This document shows, in pieces, positions 7,603-14,208 of a stretch of 64,000 nt of DNA. The translations under genes were made by a program, and so were the position numbers. Each line of letters begins with the position of its first letter. Within the stretch, counting starts at the first letter, position 1. This stretch comes from Kineococcus mangrovi (GTDB lineage: Bacteria; Actinomycetota; Actinomycetes; Actinomycetales; Kineococcaceae). The DNA is taken from positions 372,001-436,000 of the forward strand of contig NZ_JBGGTQ010000003.1 of the NCBI RefSeq assembly GCF_041320705.1, written 5' to 3'. The notes beneath the pieces are model-generated. The model did no database searches and had not been told where the DNA came from. It was given only the letters and a program-made list of their open reading frames with translations.

Positions 7603-9396
7603 GTGTCGAACACCAAGCGCCGCACCACCGTCGCGGGCCTACGCCAACGCGGCCTGGACGTCCCGACCATCTCCGGGCGCACCTGGCAGCGGCCCCCGCA
7701 GTGGTTCACCGAGGACATGACGCGCGACGTCGTCCTCGACATGGGCTGGGGCCGGCTCGTCCTGGGGCAGACGTTCACCGACCAGCGGGCCGTCGTCGAC
7801 GCCCTGCGGGCCGAGGAGACCGGCGAGCGCGACATCGCGATGTACGTGCGCGAGCCGCAGGTGCTCGTCGGCCTGGCCCCGCACGAGCTGTTCCTGGACC
7901 CCTCGATCACGTTCCGGCTGCCGTTGCCGCGCTACCGCGCACCGCGGGACCGCAACCCCGACGTGTTCGTCCGCATGGTCCGCCGGCGTGCCGAGCTCGA
8001 CGAGGTGAACCGCATCTACGCCGCGTGCGGGATGGTCACCTCCGACGTCGACGTGATGTGGGCCAACCACCGGACGCGGACCTTCACCTACCTCGTCGCC
8101 GAGGACACCCGCACGGGGGAGGTCGTCGGCACGGTCACGGGGGTCGACCACGTCCTGGCCTTCGGGGACCCCGACCAGGGCGCCAGCCTGTGGTGCCTGG
8201 CGGCGGACCCGCAGACCGCTCCGCGCGGCACGGGGGAGGCGCTCGTCCGGGTGCTGGCCGAACGCTACGTCGCGCGGGGCCGGGCGATCCTGGACCTGTC
8301 GGTCATGCACGACAACACCGGGGCCATCACGCTGTACCGGCGGCTGGGTTTCCGGCCCGCGGCCCCCGTCGTCGTCAAGCGCAAGAACCCCATCAACCGG
8401 CCGCTGTTCTCCCCCCAGCCCGAAGGGCTCGGCGACCTCAACCCCTACGCCCGGATCATCGCCGACGAGGCCCTGCGCCGCGGGGTGCGGGTGGAGGTCA
8501 CCGACGCGCCGTCCGGCGAGGTGCGGCTGACGTACGCGGGCCGGTCGCTGCTGACCCGCGAATCCCTCTCCGAACTCACGAGCGCCGTCGCGATGTCGCG
8601 CTGCGACGACAAGCGCGTCACGCGCCGGCTCCTCGCCGGCCACGGGGTCCGCGTCCCCCGGGCGGTCGAACTGGACCAGGACCCGTTGCAGGACGGCGAG
8701 GGACTGGCGGAGTGCGAACGCCTCGTGGCCGAGACCGGACCCGTCGTGGTGAAACCCGCCCGCGGGGAGCAGGGCAAGGGCATCACCGTCGGGGTGCGCG
8801 GGGGGACCGATCTGCGCGAGGCCGTCGCGGCGGCGGCGGCGCACTGCCCCGACGTCCTCGTGGAGGAACTCGTCACCGGCCAGGACCTGCGGGTCGTCGT
8901 CATCGACCACGAGGTCGTCGCCGCCGCCGTGCGCCGGCCCGCCGCCGTCATCGGCACCGGCCACGACGACATCCGCGCGCTGATCACCGCCCAGAGCCGG
9001 CGGCGGCAGGCCGCGACCGGTGGCGAGTCCAGCATCCCGCTCGACGCCACCACCGAGAACGTCGTGGCCGACGCCGGGTACGCGATGGACGACGTCCTGC
9101 CGCGCGGGCGGCGCCTGGAGGTGCGCCGGACGGCGAACCTGCACACCGGCGGCACCATCGACGACGTCACCGACGACCTGCACCCCGACCTCGTCGACGC
9201 GGCCGTCGCGGCGAGCCGGGCCATCGGCATCCCCGTCACGGGCCTGGACTTCCTCGTCCCCGACGTCTCCGGACCCGAGCACGTCGTCATCGAGGCCAAC
9301 GAACGGCCGGGGCTGGCGAACCACTCGCCCCGGCCTACGGCGCAACGGTTCCTGGACCTGCTGTTCCCCGAGACGCGCCGGGCCGGGAACGGGTGA
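7603..9396 (+). CDS. ngg: N-acetylglutaminylglutamine synthetase (GNAT plus ATP-grasp)
   Basis: A 597-residue two-domain enzyme. An N-terminal GNAT acetyltransferase region (about 125-280, with LWCLAADPQTAPRGTGEALV and HDNTGAITLYRRLGF) is fused to a C-terminal ATP-grasp ligase (about 300-590, with PVVVKPARGEQGKGITVGV and VIEANERPGLANHS). Together they acetylate Gln and ligate two Gln residues to make N-acetylglutaminylglutamine, the substrate of AsnO. Start GTG 7603 has a GGGAGGA Shine-Dalgarno; the open frame extends upstream into asnO but without similarity. The pair asnO-ngg forms an operon. The expected third gene does not follow directly; an accessory island begins after this stop codon. 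Confidence 0.93.
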   Translation: MSNTKRRTTVAGLRQRGLDVPTISGRTWQRPPQWFTEDMTRDVVLDMGWGRLVLGQTFTDQRAVVDALRAEETGERDIAMYVREPQVLVGLAPHELFLDPSITFRLPLPRYRAPRDRNPDVFVRMVRRRAELDEVNRIYAACGMVTSDVDVMWANHRTRTFTYLVAEDTRTGEVVGTVTGVDHVLAFGDPDQGASLWCLAADPQTAPRGTGEALVRVLAERYVARGRAILDLSVMHDNTGAITLYRRLGFRPAAPVVVKRKNPINRPLFSPQPEGLGDLNPYARIIADEALRRGVRVEVTDAPSGEVRLTYAGRSLLTRESLSELTSAVAMSRCDDKRVTRRLLAGHGVRVPRAVELDQDPLQDGEGLAECERLVAETGPVVVKPARGEQGKGITVGVRGGTDLREAVAAAAAHCPDVLVEELVTGQDLRVVVIDHEVVAAAVRRPAAVIGTGHDDIRALITAQSRRRQAATGGESSIPLDATTENVVADAGYAMDDVLPRGRRLEVRRTANLHTGGTIDDVTDDLHPDLVDAAVAASRAIGIPVTGLDFLVPDVSGPEHVVIEANERPGLANHSPRPTAQRFLDLLFPETRRAGNG

Positions 9397-9498
9397 CGGG
9401 GAGGGTCGGCCGTCCGGGCCGTCCGGGAACACGGGCTGGCGGTGCCGACCCCGCTGCGTCGACGTCGGACGTGCGCGCGACCGCCCACCCACGGGAGG

Positions 9499-9594
9499 TC
9501 AGCGCGCGGACCAGCCTGCGCCGGAGGCGGTGGTCTGCCCGGTGACCCACTCCACGCCGTCGCTGGGCAGCCACCCGACCGGTCGCGCGGTGAC
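9499..9594 (-). pseudogene. C-terminal remnant of a short-chain dehydrogenase (SDR)
   Basis: On the minus strand a 31-codon frame ending in TGA reads RPVGWLPSDGVEWVTGQTTA and then SGAGWSAR. This matches the closing WLASD...YVTGQ...DGGW segment of classical SDR enzymes. No SDR catalytic YxxxK or Rossmann part is found upstream. A neighbouring frame to about 9690 (EQLRAAVIAAS) may be a frameshifted extension. The rest of 9397-9813 holds nothing I recognise. It looks like an eroded gene end left at the island edge. Confidence 0.5.
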
Positions 9595-9813
9595 GCCGCG
9601 ATGACGGCGGCGCGCAGTTGCTCGTCGGCGTCACCGGTGTCGTGGAGGTCGAGGCGGTCCACGGTGATCGAGCACGTGCGGCAGACGGGGCAGCCTCCTG
9701 CGCCAGGACCAGGGGACTGAAAACACCCCTACGTGTGGTCGACGACGAGACCGCGTCGTCAACGCCCACGACGCGGGGTGACCGTGCGTTGCGTGAACCG
9801 GGATCGGCGTCTG

Positions 9814-10032
9814 TCACCCGGCGTCCCACTCAGGACGCCAGAGGCGCCAGGAGTTCAGGTAGAAGACCGCTTGGACGGTGAAGATGACCCCGAGGACGTA
9901 CGACCACCACCCGGCATCACTGGGTAGAGCCACCAGGAGCCACGTCACGATGGCCAGAACGGCCCACACGATTCCAAGACCGATGGACTGCTTCTTGGTC
10001 CGAGTCGCTTTCCACCGCGGTGCCTTGGCCAT
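9814..10032 (-). CDS. Small two-helix membrane protein
   Basis: A 72-residue protein. A basic start (MAKAPRWKATRTKKQ) is followed by two hydrophobic segments, GIVWAVLAIVTWLLVALP and WSYVLGVIFTVQAVFYL, joined by a short SDAGW loop, then a Trp-rich tail. Lower GC than its surroundings and a continuous sensible composition support a real gene. A CAGAGT hexamer ends 6 nt before ATG, fitting leaderless expression. Family not recognised; function unknown. It sits at the ngg end of the island, beyond the HepT gene. Confidence 0.7.
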   Translation of the reverse strand: MAKAPRWKATRTKKQSIGLGIVWAVLAIVTWLLVALPSDAGWWSYVLGVIFTVQAVFYLNSWRLWRPEWDAG

Positions 10033-10148
10033 CTACCCACTCTGAACGAGCAGACCTCAGCCCGCTGTTCCGCCGGGGACAGGGGTCTGGTGACAGCGCG
10101 GCCGCCGGCGACAGCTCTCGCACCGAGAGATGAGCACCTGTTCCGGTG

Positions 10149-10481
10149 TCAGTCGCCGAGGCCCTCGAGGAGCCGTTCGACAGCTCGCCGCAGCTCGGGC
10201 AGGTCCTGGGTGACGGTGGCGGCGACGATGGCGTGGGTGGTGTCGAAGCAGCGGTGGGCGAGGTGATCCCGCATGCGGGCGATCTGCGACCACGGAAGGT
10301 CCGGCTCACCGGTCAGCACGTCGTCCGGGACGGCTTTGACTGCCTCGCCGATCTCGATCAAGCGCACTCGGACGGCGTCGAAGACGAGACCGTCGGACAG
10401 GTCACCGCGGCGGGTGTGAGCGTCGATGGCCTCCAGCGCCGCCTGCACGTCCAGCAGTCGCTGGCGGGCGTGCCGGCTCAC
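10149..10481 (-). CDS. hepT: HepT-like DUF86 HEPN toxin
   Basis: A 110-residue DUF86/HEPN-type protein. The Rx4H ribonuclease motif appears as RMRDHLAHRCF (family usually RNxxxHxY; here Asp replaces Asn and Cys replaces Tyr), followed by the family ending TQDLPELRRAVERLLE. In characterised MntA-HepT pairs HepT is an RNase toxin that the antitoxin inactivates by adding AMP to a tyrosine near this motif. Here that Tyr position is Cys, so the modification site, activity or mechanism may differ. Start GTG 10481 lies 40 nt after the antitoxin gene; co-transcription is likely. Confidence 0.85.
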   Translation of the reverse strand: MSRHARQRLLDVQAALEAIDAHTRRGDLSDGLVFDAVRVRLIEIGEAVKAVPDDVLTGEPDLPWSQIARMRDHLAHRCFDTTHAIVAATVTQDLPELRRAVERLLEGLGD

Positions 10482-10521
10482 GTGAACACCACGGCCCTGC
10501 CCGTCGTCGCTGTCGTCTCGC

Positions 10522-11046
10522 TCACAGTGACACCAGGTCCGCTTCCACGTTCGCCCGCACGTCGGGCTTGAGCCCGTCCTCAGGGACCAGGTCGACCGGT
10601 GCGTGGAGGAGGTGCTCCAGGTCCTGTCGTAGACGTCCCAGGGCGAACAGCCCTGTCCCGGCCGGTAGGTCCACGAGCAGGTCGACGTCGGAGCCGGGGC
10701 GTTCGGTCCCGCGGGCGGTGCTGCCGAAGACGCGGACGTGGTGCACGCCGTGAGTGGCCGCGATCGTCTTGACCTTGCGCCGGTGCCGGCGCAGGCGCTG
10801 TCCCAGAGGGCCGGAGAGCGGGGCGGTGGGTGGGGAGTCGGCGGTGATCAATGAGGCGTCGAGCAGGTGGCCGCTGGCGCGCAGCAGGTGCAACAACGTC
10901 GGCAGGGAGGGCTGACGCTGCCCGGACTCGTAGGCGCTGATCACGCTCTGGGTCACTCCTGCGCGCTGGCCCAGCTGGGCTTGTGTCAGTCCGGCGCGTC
11001 GACGCGCGTCCTTCAGCAACATCCCGGCGGACTCGATGACGGGCAC
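10522..11046 (-). CDS. XRE helix-turn-helix fused to MNT nucleotidyltransferase antitoxin
   Basis: A 174-residue fusion. The N-terminal Cro/CI-type HTH (about 8-65, LLKDARRRAGLTQAQLGQRA then VTQSVISAYESGQRQPS) is joined to a minimal nucleotidyltransferase (about 95-174) with the signature VFGSTARG followed by SDVDLLVDL. MNT proteins act as antitoxins to HepT, and the fused HTH would let the antitoxin repress its own operon. A near-consensus TATGAT -10 hexamer ends 6 nt before GTG 11046, implying a leaderless mRNA. HepT follows downstream. Confidence 0.9.
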   Translation of the reverse strand: MPVIESAGMLLKDARRRAGLTQAQLGQRAGVTQSVISAYESGQRQPSLPTLLHLLRASGHLLDASLITADSPPTAPLSGPLGQRLRRHRRKVKTIAATHGVHHVRVFGSTARGTERPGSDVDLLVDLPAGTGLFALGRLRQDLEHLLHAPVDLVPEDGLKPDVRANVEADLVSL

Positions 11047-11052
11047 GTCATC

Positions 11053-11058
11053 ATCATA
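11053..11058 (-). promoter_or_regulatory. TATGAT -10 hexamer for the HTH-MNT/HepT operon
   Basis: A minus-strand TATGAT, 6 nt before GTG 11046. A perfect 10-bp palindrome TCGTCGACGA lies at 11078-11087, close to where the -35 would be, and could be the HTH operator. No clear -35 hexamer. Confidence 0.5.
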
Positions 11059-11187
11059 GCGAATCGTCGATGCCAGGTCGTCGACGAGAGCGCGTGGGAA
11101 TCGCCGTGCGGGGTCGTCGCTGGCCCCCCGAGGCCGCCTACCACGCGGGATGACCGTGACCTCGCGTGGAGTGCCCGGTGGGGGCCT

Positions 11188-12324
11188 TCAGCGAGAAGGC
11201 CACGATCCTTCCGCCAGTCGTCGAACCTCGAGCAGCACGACGGCTGGGTCGACGTGACCACGGGCCAACGCGTCGACCGCGCCCATGACCGCCTGAGCCG
11301 CATCCTGTTCGCCGGCTTGGAGGACCGCGTCGATCGCGGTGGCCTCCGGTGCCAGCGGCTCGTGGACGTACTCCTCACCAGCGGCCAGGTAGCGGCCGGT
11401 GTAGACGATCTCGACCTCGCTCTGGCTTTCTGGAGCCGGGAACAGGCGGTTCCAGACCTGGTCGAAGTCGGCCCACTCCTGAGGTAGCGGTTCACCGCGC
11501 AAGGCGGAGTCCAGGGCCTGCTCGATCCAGTCCAGGGTGGTGATGCCGGCCACGTCGCAGGCTCGGCGGGCCGCCCACACCGCGACCGCACGTTGCTGCG
11601 CGCCGTTCAAGGCGGCCAGCGCGTCGACCACGTCACGGTCGAGGTGGGCCAGCTGGCCGGTGCGCCCGCCGACGGCGCGCAGCTGGGCGGTGGGAGCCCG
11701 CCCACCCCACTCCTCGACCTCTTGAGCCGCTTCCCGCTGCGTCTGGGCGGCCAGCTCCTGCTGTTCCTGCTCGGCGCGCTGCGCAGCCCGTTCCTGCGGT
11801 GTGGGTGGCGGCTGGGTCGTGGCGGCTTCGCGGTGCCAGTAGGCGGCGCTCTGACTGCCCAGGCGGATCACCGCATCCGGGGTCGAGGGCGCCGGCCACA
11901 GCTGCAGCAGGTACTGGTCCAGGGTCGGCTCGCCGTCCATGCGGGTGCGGTCGTGGGCCTGGTCCATGCCGTTGGCGCACCAACGGACGCGGTAGGTGTC
12001 GGGGAGGATGCCGATCTCGTGCCACCAGTCGAAGGCGCTGAGCCAGTACGAGCCGGTGGTGGCGGTGAAGGGGACCTCCACGACGTCCTCCCACTGCACA
12101 GGAACAGGCGGCTGAGCGGGGTGCAGTTCAAGGCGCAGGGCAACCGGACCGGTGTGCAGTCCGGTGACCATGTGCAGTTGGCCCGGGAAGGTCGCGCCGC
12201 ACAGTCCGTTCGCCTGTCCACCGCGGGAACTGGTGTGGTCCAGTTCGACTTCGGCGTCGTCGGGTTGCAGGTTGATGAAGCCGTAGTGGACGGGGACCTG
12301 GTCGTCGAACAGCACCGTGACCAC
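11188..12324 (-). CDS. Unknown protein of an uncharacterised actinobacterial family
   Basis: A 378-residue protein not recognised from any named family. The N-terminal half looks like a beta-rich domain (VLFDDQVPVHYGFINLQPDD, LHMVTGLHTGPVALRLELH, VQWEDVVEVPF, then YRVRWCANGMDQAHD). A Gln/Glu/Ala-rich charged segment (about 205-235) follows. The C-terminal half is helical (DVVDALAALNGAQQRAVAVW then AARRACDVAGITTLDWIEQA). Start GTG 12324 is preceded by AAAGGG, a weak Shine-Dalgarno; the frame opens at 12390. It stands alone between two toxin-antitoxin loci. An immunity or defence role is a guess from company only. Confidence 0.6.
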   Translation of the reverse strand: MVTVLFDDQVPVHYGFINLQPDDAEVELDHTSSRGGQANGLCGATFPGQLHMVTGLHTGPVALRLELHPAQPPVPVQWEDVVEVPFTATTGSYWLSAFDWWHEIGILPDTYRVRWCANGMDQAHDRTRMDGEPTLDQYLLQLWPAPSTPDAVIRLGSQSAAYWHREAATTQPPPTPQERAAQRAEQEQQELAAQTQREAAQEVEEWGGRAPTAQLRAVGGRTGQLAHLDRDVVDALAALNGAQQRAVAVWAARRACDVAGITTLDWIEQALDSALRGEPLPQEWADFDQVWNRLFPAPESQSEVEIVYTGRYLAAGEEYVHEPLAPEATAIDAVLQAGEQDAAQAVMGAVDALARGHVDPAVVLLEVRRLAEGSWPSR

Positions 12325-12436
12325 GGAAGAGCACCCTTTCGCCGGGCCCTGGCCGCTGCAGGGCGGCTCCACTGTGCCCGGCGGGAGCATCGGCGGCGGC
12401 CGTGTCCGGGTGGTTCACCCGGTTGCCGGCCCGAAG

Positions 12437-12452
12437 GTGACGTCGACGTCAC
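12437..12452. promoter_or_regulatory. Perfect 16-bp palindrome upstream of the unknown island gene
   Basis: GTGACGTCGACGTCAC is its own reverse complement. It lies about 110 nt upstream of the 378-aa gene start and 120 nt downstream of the vapC 3' end. The rest of 12325-12572 holds nothing recognisable. It could be an operator. Confidence 0.35.
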
Positions 12453-12572
12453 GTCCTGGTGGCTGGCCTGCCCGCGCCCAGATCCGGTCGACCCACGCGT
12501 ACGCAGCAGCCGGCCATCAACGTGTGCGCGACGTCGCCGACGTCCCGTTCAGCGGCGGCTTCAGCGCCGTGA

Positions 12573-12965
12573 TCAGCGCAGGACCTCCACCGCGCAGGTG
12601 AGGCCCGGTGCACGGGACAGGCGAGCGTCGGCGGTCACCAGGACGACGCCCAGCGCCTCTGCCAGTGCGACGTAGGCGGCGTCGTAGCTGGTGGTGGTGT
12701 GGCGCAGCTGCCAGCAGCGGTAGAGCAACGGCCGGTGACCGGCGCGTCGCAGGGGCAGGTCGACGAGGTCGTTCAGCGCCAGGTCGGCGCGACGTTCCGG
12801 TAGACGACCTCCGTTCGCGGCGCGGCGAAGGACCGAGGCCACCTCGAGGTCGATGACCTCCGGGGCGGTGAGGACTTCTCCGCGGAGCCGGTCCCGGGCC
12901 TGGTCTCCGTCGGGTCCGTCGTCGGCCAGGGCTGGGGCGAGGACGCTGGCGTCAACGACGATCAC
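12573..12965 (-). CDS. vapC: VapC-family PIN domain toxin
   Basis: A 130-residue PIN domain RNase. The acidic quartet is visible: D5 (MIVVDASVLAPAL), Glu in VIDLEVASVL near residue 41, Asp in SYDAAYVALAEAL near 94, and Asp in LVTADARLSRAPG near 112. VapC toxins cleave RNA, often tRNA, and are held inactive by VapB. Its start overlaps the vapB end by 14 nt, so expression is coupled. Full length with intact catalytic residues, hence probably active when not bound. Confidence 0.92.
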   Translation of the reverse strand: MIVVDASVLAPALADDGPDGDQARDRLRGEVLTAPEVIDLEVASVLRRAANGGRLPERRADLALNDLVDLPLRRAGHRPLLYRCWQLRHTTTSYDAAYVALAEALGVVLVTADARLSRAPGLTCAVEVLR

Positions 12966-13182
12966 GGTCCTCGTGCACCGCCTTCACCGCGTCGCGGAAG
13001 GACAGGCTGCCGCCGGTTCGGCCGCCGGCGCGGTCGAGCACCTCGTCGAGGGAAGGGCTGCTGGCGTCCTGGATGAGCTTGGCCAGGAGGTACTCCTGGA
13101 GGGACTGGTGGGCCAGGGCCGCGCGGCGGCGCAGGACGGTGTGCGTCTCGTCGGGGACGTCCTCGATCTGCACGCTGGGCAT
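12952..13182 (-). CDS. vapB: VapB/FitA-type antitoxin
   Basis: A 76-residue antitoxin beginning MPSVQIEDVPDETHTVLRRR, a ribbon-helix-helix DNA-binding domain of the FitA type (RAALAHQSLQEYLLAKLIQDA). The C-terminal tail (SLSFRDAVKAVHEDRDRR) would occupy the VapC groove. The open frame extends to 13266, but ATG 13182 is favoured by the RHH start and a CAGAAT hexamer 6 nt upstream. It probably represses its own operon through the inverted repeat in the promoter. Confidence 0.9.
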   Translation of the reverse strand: MPSVQIEDVPDETHTVLRRRAALAHQSLQEYLLAKLIQDASSPSLDEVLDRAGGRTGGSLSFRDAVKAVHEDRDRR

Positions 13183-13188
13183 GGCGCC

Positions 13189-13217
13189 ATTCTGGCGCTG
13201 CCGGCGCCACCGGACAA
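13189..13217 (-). promoter_or_regulatory. vapBC promoter with inverted-repeat operator in the spacer
   Basis: On the minus strand TTGTCC (13217-13212), a 17-nt spacer and CAGAAT (13194-13189) form a promoter whose -10 ends 6 nt before the vapB ATG. The spacer carries the inverted repeat TGGCGC-N5-GCGCCA (13193-13209), a good candidate VapB operator. Confidence 0.55.
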
Positions 13218-13293
13218 TGACGTGGTCACCGACAAGGCCGTGACGTCGCCGGTCGCTGACGATCACGCGCCACGCGGGGTGACCTCGCGGTCG

Positions 13294-13650
13294 TCAGTTG
13301 TCGAAGCGGTCTCGAAGGTTGCCGTTGACGAGCTGATCGATGCGGTACCGCAGCTGACGGACCTCGCCAGCGTTGGCCAGGGGGTCCTGCAACAGCAGCG
13401 TCCAGGTGAGTCGACCCCCTCGAGGGTCGCTGGACAGCTCGAAGTGGATGCGCGCAGTGGGTAACCGGGGCCACAACGATGACCAGGTGAGTGAGGTGGG
13501 TTCCTCGGCTGCGATGACACGCGGTTGCTGCTCGTCAGGGTGCAGGAGCAGCCAGGAACGGTTCGGGTCCTGGTCGGGGCGGATCAGCGCCTCGAAGAGG
13601 ACGTGGGGTGGTGGAGCGTGCAGCGCGCTTCGTCCGGCGGCTCTCATCAC
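13294..13650 (-). CDS. SRPBCC-like protein of unknown ligand
   Basis: A 118-residue protein with START/Bet v1-like features: RSALHAPPPHVLFEALIRP at the N-terminus, PRVIAAEEPTSLTWSSLWPR, RIHFELSSDP and GGRLTWTLLLQDPLANAGEV, then the terminal helix RQLRYRIDQLVNGNLRDRFD. Such folds bind hydrophobic ligands; nothing indicates a substrate here. GTG 13650 (or ATG 13647) follows a TAATCT hexamer by 7 nt, which supports a leaderless start. It is shorter than usual SRPBCC proteins (about 140). It is upstream of vapBC on the same strand, with a 111-nt gap. Confidence 0.65.
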   Translation of the reverse strand: MMRAAGRSALHAPPPHVLFEALIRPDQDPNRSWLLLHPDEQQPRVIAAEEPTSLTWSSLWPRLPTARIHFELSSDPRGGRLTWTLLLQDPLANAGEVRQLRYRIDQLVNGNLRDRFDN

Positions 13651-13759
13651 CAGCCTGAGATTACGAGGCCGTCAGTGGAAGCACCCCGATTTTTCGCCGC
13701 CATGTCGACGGGTCGTCTGAAGCGATGGCCAGCGGGATGACCGGATGGTTGGTGGCGTT

Positions 13760-13784
13760 GACCCGCCCCTGCCAGGGGCGGGTC
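13760..13784. terminator. 11-bp perfect hairpin in a gene-free stretch
   Basis: GACCCGCCCCT and AGGGGCGGGTC pair around a GCC loop. It lies upstream of the SRPBCC-like gene and might end transcription from either side. The rest of 13651-14208 shows no gene I can recognise; several long frames are GC-rich shadows. Confidence 0.4.
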
Positions 13785-14208
13785 GCGGACATCAACTGGG
13801 CAGCGTTCGGGCCTGCTGCGTGATCAGGTGACGACTGCGTCACGCGGGCGGAGCGACCGTCGGAGGTCATGACGGTCTCGAACTCGATCGGGGCCGACCG
13901 GCCCGAACCGCTCTGCCGGCGACGACGCCGCAGATCAGACCCCGCCAGAGAGGGGAGGTCGCGAGGACGACGAGGGCGGTGCAGTCGGGGACGACCCCAC
14001 CGGGTGATCGCGGGGTGGGACGTGCCGCCCCGGCCGCGCCCCGTCGTCCCCTCGCCGCGCGGGCGGCCGAGCCGCAGCAGCTGCTCGACACCCTCCTCGC
14101 GCTCGCGGACGGTCGGGGTCGTCACCCCGGTGGGCGCCGGTGGCCCCTCGGCCCGTCCACGAGGTCCACCGGGACGTCCTCGCCGGAGTCCTGAGAGCAT
14201 CACCCGTG

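Larger units (their letters stand above)
9397..14208. other. Accessory island splitting the NAGGN gene trio
   Basis: Between ngg and its usual M42 peptidase partner lie 4.8 kb in which all recognised genes run on the opposite strand. They include two toxin-antitoxin modules, an unknown 378-aa gene, a small membrane protein, an SRPBCC-like gene and a dehydrogenase remnant. Spacing is loose and base composition drops locally (for example 9830-10050 and 11040-11075). No integrase, transposase, tRNA or flanking direct repeat was found, so the insertion mechanism is not visible. Boundaries are the neighbouring gene ends, not proven junctions. Confidence 0.65.

Noticed and set aside
9397-14208. Prophage or integrative element
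   Set aside because: No integrase, transposase, phage structural gene, tRNA target or flanking direct repeat was found, so I call it only an accessory island.
13785-14208. Possible gene on either strand before the M42 peptidase
   Set aside because: All frames translate to Arg/Pro/Ser-rich text and no start has ribosome-site or -10 support.
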